Below, piece by piece: positions 17,568-26,041 of a DNA stretch of 64,000 nucleotides. Below the pieces are notes generated by a model. It did not search any database. It saw only the letters and a list, made by a program, of their open reading frames with translations, and had not been told where the DNA came from. This stretch comes from an uncultured Eubacterium sp. (GTDB lineage Bacteria; Bacillota; Clostridia; Lachnospirales; Lachnospiraceae). The stretch covers positions 1 through 64,000 of the forward strand of contig CAJTVR010000008.1 in NCBI GenBank assembly GCA_910580075.1, read 5' to 3'. Numbering within the stretch: position 1 is the first letter of the stretch; every line of letters begins with the position of its first letter. The position numbers and the translations under genes are program-made.

Positions 17568-17809
17568 TTTCCTAAAAGCTCCCCGATTAAATCTGCCATT
17601 GCGCCGACATTCTTTAATTTCTGTACTGCTTTCATATCAAATTTAACGCCAAACTCAGATTCAGCAGAAGAAATTAGCGCAATATGAGTCAGAGAATCCC
17701 AGCCGTCAATATCTGCTGCAGTCATTTCATTCGAAAGCGTAATACTGTCTTCATCAAATACATCCCTGAATACTTCTGTCAGCCTGCTATAAATTTCTGT
17801 TCTGTCCAT
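17564..17809 (-). CDS. Acyl carrier protein
   Basis: About 81 residues. DGWDSLTHIALI holds the serine (in DSL) that receives phosphopantetheine. The N-terminal helix and acidic surface are typical. It starts after AGGGAGG placed inside the end of the FkbH-like gene. Sitting between the FkbH-like loading enzyme and a VOC/MBOAT pair, it is most likely a dedicated carrier for a small acyl (perhaps glyceryl) group rather than the fatty-acid ACP. Confidence 0.9.
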   Translation of the reverse strand: MDRTEIYSRLTEVFRDVFDEDSITLSNEMTAADIDGWDSLTHIALISSAESEFGVKFDMKAVQKLKNVGAMADLIGELLGK

Positions 17810-17810
17810 A

Positions 17811-19607
17811 TCATTTTCCTCCCTCATTGACTTTTATTACATCATTCTTTCTCTGATATCCACTGGTATTCATCATCCAGACCGTATTTCCATCCTGATC
17901 CTTTGATACTGCCTCAAAACCCTGGATACCATAAAAATCTTTTACCATGCTGTTTTTTGCAGTCGGATAATAATACCCGTAAATTACATGAATATCCCTT
18001 TTCCGGCATTCCTGCACAAGTGCATCCATCATTGCATATTCCATATCGCGTTTGAGTACCCGGCAGCTCATAATCCAAAGCTTCATATCCAGAATCTTTC
18101 CCCTCTGCCTTCCAATCAGGGCAGATACCACCCCGTTATCTCCAAAACGGTCTTCCAGTTTTCCGTAAAGCGTTATATATTCGCTGCTGAGAGCGGCATG
18201 CTCTATTTCGTCCTGTGTATACCGTTTTGTAGTCAGGTTAAACTGATTGCTTTTATTTGTCAGCTGTGCAATCCTTGCCATGTATACGGGCTGAAACGGA
18301 CAGATCTCTGCATGCATATCCAGTGACAGAAGATAGTCTTTGTAATTTGAAAAGCTGTTCTGCATTTCTCTGCGTTTTGCATTCCCGCGGTACATCTCAT
18401 TCCGCTTCAAATCATCTGCAGAAAAACTGGTCATTTCAAAATATCCGGCTCTGTCTATCGCGTAAATATAATGTTCCGGCTTATCGAGCACTGCCACAGC
18501 TGCCTGTGGAACCTGCTGCCTGATAATTTCCCGTTCCGCCGGATTATCATCCACAAAAACAAAGGATTCCGGCAGCAGCGAAAGCTCGCTGGCCATTTTC
18601 TTTAAGTTCAGGCTTTTAGGTTCCCAGTCCGCCTTTATCTGCACAAACTCATCCGGTTTTAAAACCATCTGCGGATGATTCAGCCCTGCCAGGGCATTTT
18701 CTTTCTCGTTTTTAGAAATGATTCCCAGCAGTATGCCCTGTTTTCTTAACGCCTTTAAATATGCCTGAAATTCCGCATATGCTTCTCCCTGCGGGCTTCC
18801 AGGTCCAATTTCCAGTCCTTCTGCCCCGTCATCTCCCACAATGCCTCCCCATAGTGTATGATCCAGATCTAAAGCCAGAGCCTTTTTATTTTTCCCGAAT
18901 ACAGACTTAATAATATTCGCTGCATTATATGCAAGCACCGGTACTGCTTTCTGGCTTAAAGCATATTTATACATATGCCAGAAGGACGGTTCCAGCCAGT
19001 CTTTTAATCCAAAGTCTGCAGACTGATAATTAATATCATTTATGTAAAAATTCTCATGACTGCCTGCATAATCATAAAATTTCTGGTTCAGCCTTGTAAT
19101 AAAATTGGTTCTTCCATAAATACTGCTCGCATCCTGATTGCCCATAAGACGAAAATACGGATATTCAAAATTATTCTGTATCAGCGGACAGTGAAAATCA
19201 TCCGCCAGTTTTTCCCACATCATTTCGAAATGCCTGTACTGCTGCTCTAACAGTTCATCGACTTCGCTTCTGCTGTCGGTTAATTCTGGAAACGCAGTGA
19301 TATTCCGGTTTGTCGTATGGATAAAAATAAGATCCGGTTCCAGCGCAGCGAGTGCTTCGTTCCCAAACATAGCATCCTGCCAGTACTGTGCATACTCAGA
19401 TTCATAGAATACCGGCCGGATTCCGTAATTCAGGAGAAAAAGTTCCAGCATTTCTTTGATATCGTGTGTCGTAGAGCCTCCTAGAACTGCTATTTTCTTT
19501 TCCAGTAAAAACGGCTGCTTCAAAAGTTCTTTTCGAAGAGCTTTTCTTTTTCTCATAATATAAGCTGCATCAAACGGATACTGAAGAGCTGTCATCATTT
19601 GATTCAT
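17811..19607 (-). CDS. FkbH-like HAD-IIIC / GNAT protein (acyl-ACP loader)
   Basis: 598 residues. The N-terminal part (about 35-230) is SGNH-like (AVLGGSTTHDI). The central HAD domain has ALDLDHTLWGG, the DxDxT motif of the HAD-IIIC/FkbH family, and VFVDDNPAERE. The C-terminal part is GNAT-like. FkbH proteins take 1,3-bisphosphoglycerate, remove phosphate and load glyceryl units onto an ACP, used in some polyketide and glycan pathways. The ACP gene begins 2 bp after its stop. In this operon it suggests glyceryl or related acyl decoration of the polysaccharide. AGGGGA before the ATG is a weak ribosome-binding site. Confidence 0.85.
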   Translation of the reverse strand: MNQMMTALQYPFDAAYIMRKRKALRKELLKQPFLLEKKIAVLGGSTTHDIKEMLELFLLNYGIRPVFYESEYAQYWQDAMFGNEALAALEPDLIFIHTTNRNITAFPELTDSRSEVDELLEQQYRHFEMMWEKLADDFHCPLIQNNFEYPYFRLMGNQDASSIYGRTNFITRLNQKFYDYAGSHENFYINDINYQSADFGLKDWLEPSFWHMYKYALSQKAVPVLAYNAANIIKSVFGKNKKALALDLDHTLWGGIVGDDGAEGLEIGPGSPQGEAYAEFQAYLKALRKQGILLGIISKNEKENALAGLNHPQMVLKPDEFVQIKADWEPKSLNLKKMASELSLLPESFVFVDDNPAEREIIRQQVPQAAVAVLDKPEHYIYAIDRAGYFEMTSFSADDLKRNEMYRGNAKRREMQNSFSNYKDYLLSLDMHAEICPFQPVYMARIAQLTNKSNQFNLTTKRYTQDEIEHAALSSEYITLYGKLEDRFGDNGVVSALIGRQRGKILDMKLWIMSCRVLKRDMEYAMMDALVQECRKRDIHVIYGYYYPTAKNSMVKDFYGIQGFEAVSKDQDGNTVWMMNTSGYQRKNDVIKVNEGGK

Positions 19608-19656
19608 ATCAGATTCCCCTGTCTGTTTTTTTATAAAACTTATACCTGTCTGCTAT

Positions 19657-20685
19657 TTATCCATTTAAAAATATATCAAAATCAAGATAACGCATCTGCA
19701 GTTTTGATAAATATCCGGCATTGCAGCCTCTTGGCGATACCAGTAACCGCTGCGTTTTATAATTTCTCTTTATTTTCTTAAAATCAGTCATCCCGGAAGA
19801 TTTTAAAAGTTCTGAATCCATGCTCTTTCCGTTGACGAATGGATTGTCAATCATATCAGCCTTTTTCAAAAGCTCTCTCCACATCTTCTGAAGAATTCTG
19901 TGTTCTTTTCCGTCAGATGCAGCATAAAAATCATCAATAACTGCTGCCGTCCCTTTTCCTTTCTTAGTAAAATGATAAACGAGATATCCCTCAAGTTTTC
20001 CTTCTTTTCGCAGTATCATACACAAAGGTCTGTTCTTATTTCCTGCTAACTTCCAATCCATATATCTGTCACTTCTGACAAATCCAGCTTCAAATTTGTG
20101 GTTGATCTCATCCCATTCTGATTGCCTTAAATGTATCTGTGAACAAATTTCGACATCTTCATTCTCGTCCAGACATGCAGACAAGATTTTTCTCAAAAAA
20201 ATACTGCGGTACAGTCTTCCTGATTTTTTAGAAATCGGATGATTCCCCATAAGCAGCCTGACTGGATTCCCTATTAAAATGTAATGTGTAAATTCGCATA
20301 CCTGACGCCACCCCATTTTTATAAATCCTGGATAGGAATTCGCATTTGGGATTCCTATTATATATTCTGTTTCTGTATCCTGCAGCTCCTGGTCTGTAAT
20401 CAGTCTGGTAAAAATATGTTTTCCACGGTATGCCGGTATCACAGCCGTATCATTGCTTTGGGAAACATCATGAAACAGCTGTGTACCTTGTGTATGTTCC
20501 ACAAGCTTCATTTTCATAAATGCATTCATACCGGCAGGATGCCCGTCTTCTATATGTATTCTTACCGGATGTATAAGGCTTAATGGATTATCAAAATGCT
20601 TGTGGTAAAATCTTTCTTCTGTCATTCCATTTCCAAAAACACATTTAAAAATTTCATAGCTTTCTTTTTTCAGTGTCTCTTCCAA
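19657..20685 (-). CDS. GNAT-family N-acyltransferase
   Basis: 342 residues with two GNAT-like halves. In the first, DVSQSNDTAVIPAYRGKHIFTRLI contains the xxGxG/A-like CoA loop (AYRGKHIF), followed by GIPNANSYPGFIKMGWRQV, which resembles the typical NxxSxxxFxKxGF end. The second half (about 180-340) is likely a degenerate copy. It probably transfers an acyl group to an amino-sugar or other precursor of the polysaccharide. The start is TTG seven bases after AGGAGG; no better ATG exists. Confidence 0.72.
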   Translation of the reverse strand: MEETLKKESYEIFKCVFGNGMTEERFYHKHFDNPLSLIHPVRIHIEDGHPAGMNAFMKMKLVEHTQGTQLFHDVSQSNDTAVIPAYRGKHIFTRLITDQELQDTETEYIIGIPNANSYPGFIKMGWRQVCEFTHYILIGNPVRLLMGNHPISKKSGRLYRSIFLRKILSACLDENEDVEICSQIHLRQSEWDEINHKFEAGFVRSDRYMDWKLAGNKNRPLCMILRKEGKLEGYLVYHFTKKGKGTAAVIDDFYAASDGKEHRILQKMWRELLKKADMIDNPFVNGKSMDSELLKSSGMTDFKKIKRNYKTQRLLVSPRGCNAGYLSKLQMRYLDFDIFLNG

Positions 20686-20706
20686 ATCACCGCCTCCTCT
20701 TATCCA

Positions 20707-21477
20707 TTATCTTTTCCATTTCCTGGCCCTTCGAATAAAATAAACCGCATACTCAATCATTCTTCCAATGATTCCCTGCCCGCATTGATTACCTGAATTC
20801 TTTTTCTCATATATCCACCTTGTTACAAAATCCTGTGCATTGACAAATTCATGTGCATGTTTCTTTAAAAATGTTTCCAGCATACAAAAATCACTGTCAG
20901 TCATATTATTAGGATGAAAGATAAATGTCTGCACTCCTCTTCCTGTAATTTTATGAGGGGTATCAAAAATAGCTGGGAGAAAGATCACATGTTGTTTCAC
21001 ATACGGACGTAATGCATATCCATCTGACACAAACAAAAATCTAGGCCTGAGCCTGTTTAATGCGCGTACCGTATTTTTGTCGAATGTATGACAGGGTGCA
21101 AAAAAACAAACCGGAATAATTCCCTTAGATTTCATGATTTCATATCCTTTTAAAATCATTTTAAACTGAATATCTTCTGGCTTTCCAGCCATTTCTGTCG
21201 CTGTTTCCACTGCCATCTGAAATCTGCTGCCGGTATGAGTGTGCAGTGTATGGTGAAGCCCGTGCTGTGCAATTGTCCAGTGTTTTTCCTGCCAGATTCT
21301 GCATTTTTCCCAAAAACGGCTGTCTGTATCTTCCGTAAAAGTCTTATCCCGGTTATCCGGTATAATTCCGGCAACTGGCTGTATTTTGTATTGATCTAAC
21401 AGCTCTTCCATTCTGTGCCATTTCATTTGATTCATTTGCGGACAGGCATCGTCCAGCCGAAGTATAAAATATGCCAT
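20707..21477 (-). CDS. DUF2334/polysaccharide-deacetylase-like protein
   Basis: 256 residues. It begins YFILRLDDACPQMN, where the DD pair matches the metal-binding start of NodB-like/DUF2334 deacetylases. IAQHGLHHTLH supplies the HxxxH metal ligands, and FFAPCHTFDKNTV forms another conserved block. It lacks a signal peptide, so it would act inside the cell on a precursor. It is placed between the formyltransferase and GNAT genes in the polysaccharide operon. Deacetylase activity is an inference from fold and motifs. Confidence 0.75.
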   Translation of the reverse strand: MAYFILRLDDACPQMNQMKWHRMEELLDQYKIQPVAGIIPDNRDKTFTEDTDSRFWEKCRIWQEKHWTIAQHGLHHTLHTHTGSRFQMAVETATEMAGKPEDIQFKMILKGYEIMKSKGIIPVCFFAPCHTFDKNTVRALNRLRPRFLFVSDGYALRPYVKQHVIFLPAIFDTPHKITGRGVQTFIFHPNNMTDSDFCMLETFLKKHAHEFVNAQDFVTRWIYEKKNSGNQCGQGIIGRMIEYAVYFIRRARKWKR

Positions 21478-21521
21478 ATGTACTCCATTTCTTTTCTGGT
21501 GTCAGACAAAGGAACCTTCAT

Positions 21522-22349
21522 TCATAAAAAATCAACCAAAATATCATAATCAGCCGTACTAATTCTTGCCCTTCTTTCATCTTCCCACAGCATAACTCCC
21601 GCTTTTTGCTCAGACCGGCAGTCTGTAATCTTCCAGGCAGTTACTTCTCTGCCCATAATCCTTGGAAGCTGGTATTCCCGAAACGAATATGCTCTCAGCT
21701 GATTTTGAATCTGATACGCTGTACCATTTAAATCTATTACTAAATTGTTATAATCAAGAACTTTTTTTGAAAAATAAGATGCTCCTTTTACCGGCTGATG
21801 ATACGATTCATAGCTTCCAGCCAGTAATGCTGCTGCGTTTTTTATAATAAGTATTTTTCCTTCTTCCATGCACTTTAGATACAAATCTCTGCTAGTCATA
21901 TCATCACTCAATTCAAATGATGACTGTGCAATAATCTTACCCGTATCAATTCCTGCATCTATTTCATGTAATGTAACACCTGCTTTTTCTTCTCCATATA
22001 AAATAGGCATAACTGACGTATACATTCCCCTATATGCAGGAAGAAGCGAAAAATGAATGTTATACAGCTTCCCGTCTTTAAACATTTTGGGATTTAATAT
22101 TCTGTCAAATTCGGCTGATATAAACACAAGATTCTCAATTTCATATAATTCTTCCATATTCTTTTCTATAAGTCCGTATTTTTTTATATGTGCACGGTAC
22201 GAACGCTGCCATCCATCTATTCCCATATCTGTTCTGTTGCAGCATGCCGCAAAATTACTATCATGCATATAATTATGAATCATATAATCCATTACATCAC
22301 ATGCGATATTATTTTTTCCTGCCACACATATTGTTCTCTTAGCAGACAT
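21522..22349 (-). CDS. Sugar-nucleotide N-formyltransferase
   Basis: 275 residues. The formyl-THF-dependent transferase core has NIHFSLLPAYRGMYTS (Asn and His of the catalytic triad) and HEIDAGIDTGKII (the catalytic Asp). The C-terminal 70 residues form a small subdomain (YQIQNQLRAYSF.. YQLPRI) typical of dTDP-4,6-dideoxy-aminosugar formyltransferases. Together with the adjacent aminotransferase and ketoisomerase it should produce a formamido-dideoxyhexose such as Fuc3NFo or Qui3NFo. GGAAGGG precedes the ATG. Confidence 0.85.
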   Translation of the reverse strand: MSAKRTICVAGKNNIACDVMDYMIHNYMHDSNFAACCNRTDMGIDGWQRSYRAHIKKYGLIEKNMEELYEIENLVFISAEFDRILNPKMFKDGKLYNIHFSLLPAYRGMYTSVMPILYGEEKAGVTLHEIDAGIDTGKIIAQSSFELSDDMTSRDLYLKCMEEGKILIIKNAAALLAGSYESYHQPVKGASYFSKKVLDYNNLVIDLNGTAYQIQNQLRAYSFREYQLPRIMGREVTAWKITDCRSEQKAGVMLWEDERRARISTADYDILVDFL

Positions 22350-22398
22350 ATCTCATTTCCCTTCCTGCTGACACTTCTCATTATTGAAAGTTATACAC

Positions 22399-23496
22399 TT
22401 ATTTAAAATGATTAACTGCTTCTATTACATATTGCACTTCTTTCTTTTTCATTCCATAATAAACCGGAAGGCTCAGTTCTGTCTGGCTGATTTTTTCTGC
22501 TACCGGCAAATCCCCTTCTTTGATTCCTAAGTCTTTATAGCACTCCTGCAAATGTATAGGAATAGGATAATGCTTATTTGTCATAATTCCCTTTTTTAAC
22601 AGATAATGTTCCAGTTCATCCCGCCTTTTGCTTTTAACTGCAAAAATATGCCATACAGGATCTGCATCAGAAATAACTGACGGTAGAATTATTTCTGGAT
22701 TTGTAATACCTTCCAGATACATCTTTGCTATTTTTTTTCGCTTCCTATTCATTTTGTCTAAATAGGGAAGTTTTACATTTAAAAAAGCCGCCTGAAATTC
22801 GTCCAGTCTGGAATTGTATCCTTTGTAAATATGATGGTATTTATAATCGCATCCATAATTTCCTAAACTCTTAATTTTCTCAGCCATTTTACGATTATTT
22901 GTCACTACTGCACCCGCATCACCCAGTGCACCCAGATTTTTCCCTGGATAAAAACTAAATGCAGCAGCATCGCCAAACGTACCTGCTTTCCTGCCTTTGT
23001 AAGATGCCCCATGAGCCTGTGCACAATCCTCAATAATATACAGATTATGTTTACGGGCAATATTCATAAGGACATCCATTTCACACATCTGTCCGTAAAG
23101 ATGCACCAGAATCACTGCTTTTGTTTTTTCTGTAATCAATGGTTCAAATTTTTTTACATCAATATTAAATGTATGAATATCCGGCTCTGCCAGCACAGGT
23201 ACTGCGCCCGAATATGTAACAGCCAGCGCCGTTGCGATAAAAGTATTGGCCGGAACAATAACCTCATCCCCTTCTTTTATGCCAGCTGCTTTTAAAGCCA
23301 GCATCAGTGCATCTAGTCCGCTTCCGGTTCCTATACAGTACTCTGCTCCAAGATATGCTGCAAATTTTTTCTCAAATTTCCGGTCTTCCGCTCCTCGTAT
23401 ATACCAGCTGCGATGAAGCACCCGCTCAAATGCTTCTTTTAACTCTCTGTTTAGTTCTCTTTCCATAGGAAGAAAACTTACAAATGGTACATTCAT
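22399..23496 (-). CDS. DegT/DnrJ/EryC1/StrS sugar aminotransferase (FdtB/QdtB-like)
   Basis: 365 residues of the PLP-dependent sugar aminotransferase family. Recognisable blocks are YCIGTGSGLDALMLAL, DEVIVPANTFIATALA, VHLYGQMCEMD, IIEDCAQAHGA, and FSFYPGKNLGALGDAGA with the PLP-binding lysine in PGKNLGA. NSRLDEFQAAFL is also present. With the upstream cupin isomerase the expected substrate is a dTDP-3-keto-6-deoxyhexose. It starts 8 bp after the ketoisomerase gene. rmlA and rmlB, needed for the dTDP-sugar precursor, are not in the window. Confidence 0.92.
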   Translation of the reverse strand: MNVPFVSFLPMERELNRELKEAFERVLHRSWYIRGAEDRKFEKKFAAYLGAEYCIGTGSGLDALMLALKAAGIKEGDEVIVPANTFIATALAVTYSGAVPVLAEPDIHTFNIDVKKFEPLITEKTKAVILVHLYGQMCEMDVLMNIARKHNLYIIEDCAQAHGASYKGRKAGTFGDAAAFSFYPGKNLGALGDAGAVVTNNRKMAEKIKSLGNYGCDYKYHHIYKGYNSRLDEFQAAFLNVKLPYLDKMNRKRKKIAKMYLEGITNPEIILPSVISDADPVWHIFAVKSKRRDELEHYLLKKGIMTNKHYPIPIHLQECYKDLGIKEGDLPVAEKISQTELSLPVYYGMKKKEVQYVIEAVNHFK

Positions 23497-23503
23497 GTAT
23501 ATT

Positions 23504-23920
23504 CTATTCCCTTCCTTGCAAATCTTTTTTTACAAAATCAAGAAATTCATCGTAATTTCGTATATAATCTGATTCATCATATAATTCAGAGGCCAGCACA
23601 AGCAGCACAGCATCTTTAGAGAAATCATACATTTCACGCCACATGCTGTTTGGAACATATAGTCCCTCATACGGTTTTTCAAGAGGTATCACTTTTGTAT
23701 CTGTTCCGTTATCCAGCTTGATCTTACAGTTTCCATGAATGCAGACCAGAATCTGTTCCAATGATTTATGTGCATGATATCCTCTGACAACGCCCTCAGC
23801 TGTTTCATACATGTAATAAACTCTTTTTATCGTAAACGGAATATCTTTGAATTCTTCCAATGCCACTAACTGTCCCCTGTCGTCTCCATGAGGCTGAAAC
23901 ATATATTTTACAACCTGCAC
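23504..23920 (-). CDS. dTDP-4-keto-6-deoxyhexose 3,4-ketoisomerase (FdtA/QdtA/WxcM-like cupin)
   Basis: About 138 residues of the FdtA/QdtA cupin family. DDRGQLVALEEFKDIPF, RVYYMYET, RGYHAHKSLEQ (catalytic histidines) and GLYVPNSMWREMYDFS are the usual conserved segments. It converts dTDP-4-keto-6-deoxyglucose to the 3-keto isomer used by the following aminotransferase. I place the start at a GTG preceded by AGAGG; an in-frame ATG nine codons upstream (23947) lacks a clear ribosome-binding site. Confidence 0.88.
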   Translation of the reverse strand: MQVVKYMFQPHGDDRGQLVALEEFKDIPFTIKRVYYMYETAEGVVRGYHAHKSLEQILVCIHGNCKIKLDNGTDTKVIPLEKPYEGLYVPNSMWREMYDFSKDAVLLVLASELYDESDYIRNYDEFLDFVKKDLQGRE

Positions 23921-23958
23921 AATAACACCTCTTTCTTTCAAGTACATTCTTTCTATTC

Positions 23959-24954
23959 TTACAGCCTGGACCCGGTTATGAAATATTTCAAGCCATAATA
24001 AAAATCATACAGCATCGCATCCATATATTTGATCCGATCCTTCCACGACGCCCCTTCTCTTTTCTTCGCTGTCCATTGAAGCTGGCGCAGACGCAGTTTT
24101 TTTAACAGCCCGTTGCACAATCCTCCTCTTACTTCATTGGAAATATAAATATGTTCCATAATATCCTGATAGTCACGCAAAAACTCCTGGTTCGCTGTAT
24201 TGCTGATGCCGTTTAATTCATACTGCATCATACGGATATGCGCAAAATGAAATTTTTCTCCACGTTTTGCCAGATAAGGCCAGTATGTCATATCTTCAAT
24301 TAACCGGTAATCTTCCAGAAATCCTCCCGTCTCCCTTAAAAGATCCATGCGGTAAAACACAGAAGGCGTTGATATAATACATCTTGATGCCAGAAGTTCA
24401 TTGCATTTTCTGCTGTCCAGCTTTTTTAAATAATTAATATCACGGTCAGAAGGTGTAACTGTACAAAGCCTCCCGTTTCTGGCTCTTAGCCTGTAAAACA
24501 TCGTATTTTTCACAACGTCTTTTTTCTGCTTCCCGGCTTGTCTGCCAGTGTTTCTTCTCAGCACATAAGTCTGTCCTGCTAAAATTCTTGCATTCAGCCG
24601 TTCTGCTGTTCTGACACATTTTGCAATCATATCGTCGCTGTAAAACGGATCATCTGTCGTAGCCAGTTTCACATACTTTCCTTTTGCAAGGCGGATTCCG
24701 GCATTGACATTTCTGCTGGTTCCCAGATTCTGCTCAAGATGGCTGATGACCACATTCTCTATATTTTCTTTTTGATGACATTTTATATACTTTCGTATCC
24801 GGTCTTCATATTTTGCAAAATCAGGAGAACCGTCATCCTGCCAAATCAGTTCCAGCCTGGGATAGGTCTGGTTCAGTATACTGTCAAGCACCTGAAAAAT
24901 ACCTTCAAATTTTTTGTATGAAATCAATATTACAGACACTAACGGATCTGCCAT
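23959..24954 (-). CDS. Family 2 glycosyltransferase
   Basis: 331 residues with a GT-A fold. VSVILISYKKFEGIFQVLDSIL begins the nucleotide-binding half, QDDGSPD is present, and KLATTDDPF supplies the metal-binding DxD-like motif. The C-terminal part has no clear membrane segment. It adds one sugar to the lipid-linked repeat; donor and acceptor are not predictable. AAGGAGC precedes the ATG. It is co-directional with two more GT2 genes upstream, at 20 bp and 12 bp spacing. Confidence 0.88.
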   Translation of the reverse strand: MADPLVSVILISYKKFEGIFQVLDSILNQTYPRLELIWQDDGSPDFAKYEDRIRKYIKCHQKENIENVVISHLEQNLGTSRNVNAGIRLAKGKYVKLATTDDPFYSDDMIAKCVRTAERLNARILAGQTYVLRRNTGRQAGKQKKDVVKNTMFYRLRARNGRLCTVTPSDRDINYLKKLDSRKCNELLASRCIISTPSVFYRMDLLRETGGFLEDYRLIEDMTYWPYLAKRGEKFHFAHIRMMQYELNGISNTANQEFLRDYQDIMEHIYISNEVRGGLCNGLLKKLRLRQLQWTAKKREGASWKDRIKYMDAMLYDFYYGLKYFITGSRL

Positions 24955-24973
24955 TTAATCTGCTCCTTTTCCC

Positions 24974-26029
24974 TTAACTGTGTTCCTTCAAATGAAGCCG
25001 GCCAGTCATTATTTTAGCTGCATGTATCAGGTTCCAGACAGCGTTATATACATAGCTGATTCTGCAGTAAGACCGGTATGAATCTTTGGAAAGCCTGTAC
25101 AAAAACCCGAACATCCCGTCATAAAATCCCTCTCTGCAGACACTTCCAATTTCCTCAAAATTTGTTTTCAGTATATGCACAGCAAATGTTCTTTCCTCTT
25201 TTGTGTATTCCCTGTATTGTCTGTTGTACTGAGCCTGATGTGCCATGAGGGAACGCAGCCACTTTTTCCTGCACATAGCCTGGATGCTCTCATCCATTTG
25301 TTCTGACACTGCATACCGGTACAGGCTGCCGTCTGTCGAAAGTGCTTCATACATACGGGCCCGGTTTTTTTTAGAATTTGTAGTGCTCTGCGGATTCTGT
25401 CTGTAATAATAAATTCCCTTTGTAAATAAAACATCCCTGCAGTTATAAAAAATTTTTCTGCTTGTAAATTCATCCCCGTTAATAAGCCCGGGATCAAATC
25501 TGACAGAAAGAATCAAAGCCCGTCTTACAGCGATGCAGCCATGAATCGTCCAGTCCAGTGACAGCACAAACGCTCTTTTTCCATTCACAGCCTGTCCTGT
25601 AAAGCAGCTGGCTTTTGCAGTTTCTGTCAGAATTGTGCCATCGTCATTTACGGAATAGGAAACCGGAGATATTGCCGAGGGCAGACGGCCGGCTGCCTTC
25701 AGATATTTTTCTGCCATCTTTTCATACTCTTTGAAACAGTGCCTGTCCAGATAATCATCTGCGTCAAGTATCTGTACATAATCACCGGTCACATATAACA
25801 GAGCCGTATTTCTGGCCGCGGCTGCCGTACCGGAATGTTTTTGATGTACCGCTTTAATCCTCTCATCAGCCTTTGCAAATCCGTCAGCCAGAGCGCCCGT
25901 GCGGTCCGAAGATCCATCGTCCACAATAATAAGCTCCCAGTTTCCATAGGACTGGTTTCTGACCGAATCTACTGCCTCTTTGATATATTTTTCCGCATTA
26001 TAAGCGGGCATGATAATAGAATATTTCAT
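24974..26029 (-). CDS. Family 2 glycosyltransferase
   Basis: 351 residues. YSIIMPAYNAEKYIKEAVDSV and IIVDDGSSDRTGALAD form the donor-binding start, and YVQILDADDYLDR carries the DAD metal motif. The C-terminal third is basic and may lie on the membrane. It is part of the glycosyltransferase set of the surface-polysaccharide operon, translated from an ATG behind AGAGGAA. The transferred sugar is unknown. Confidence 0.9.
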   Translation of the reverse strand: MKYSIIMPAYNAEKYIKEAVDSVRNQSYGNWELIIVDDGSSDRTGALADGFAKADERIKAVHQKHSGTAAAARNTALLYVTGDYVQILDADDYLDRHCFKEYEKMAEKYLKAAGRLPSAISPVSYSVNDDGTILTETAKASCFTGQAVNGKRAFVLSLDWTIHGCIAVRRALILSVRFDPGLINGDEFTSRKIFYNCRDVLFTKGIYYYRQNPQSTTNSKKNRARMYEALSTDGSLYRYAVSEQMDESIQAMCRKKWLRSLMAHQAQYNRQYREYTKEERTFAVHILKTNFEEIGSVCREGFYDGMFGFLYRLSKDSYRSYCRISYVYNAVWNLIHAAKIMTGRLHLKEHS

Positions 26030-26041
26030 AAATAGTTTCCT

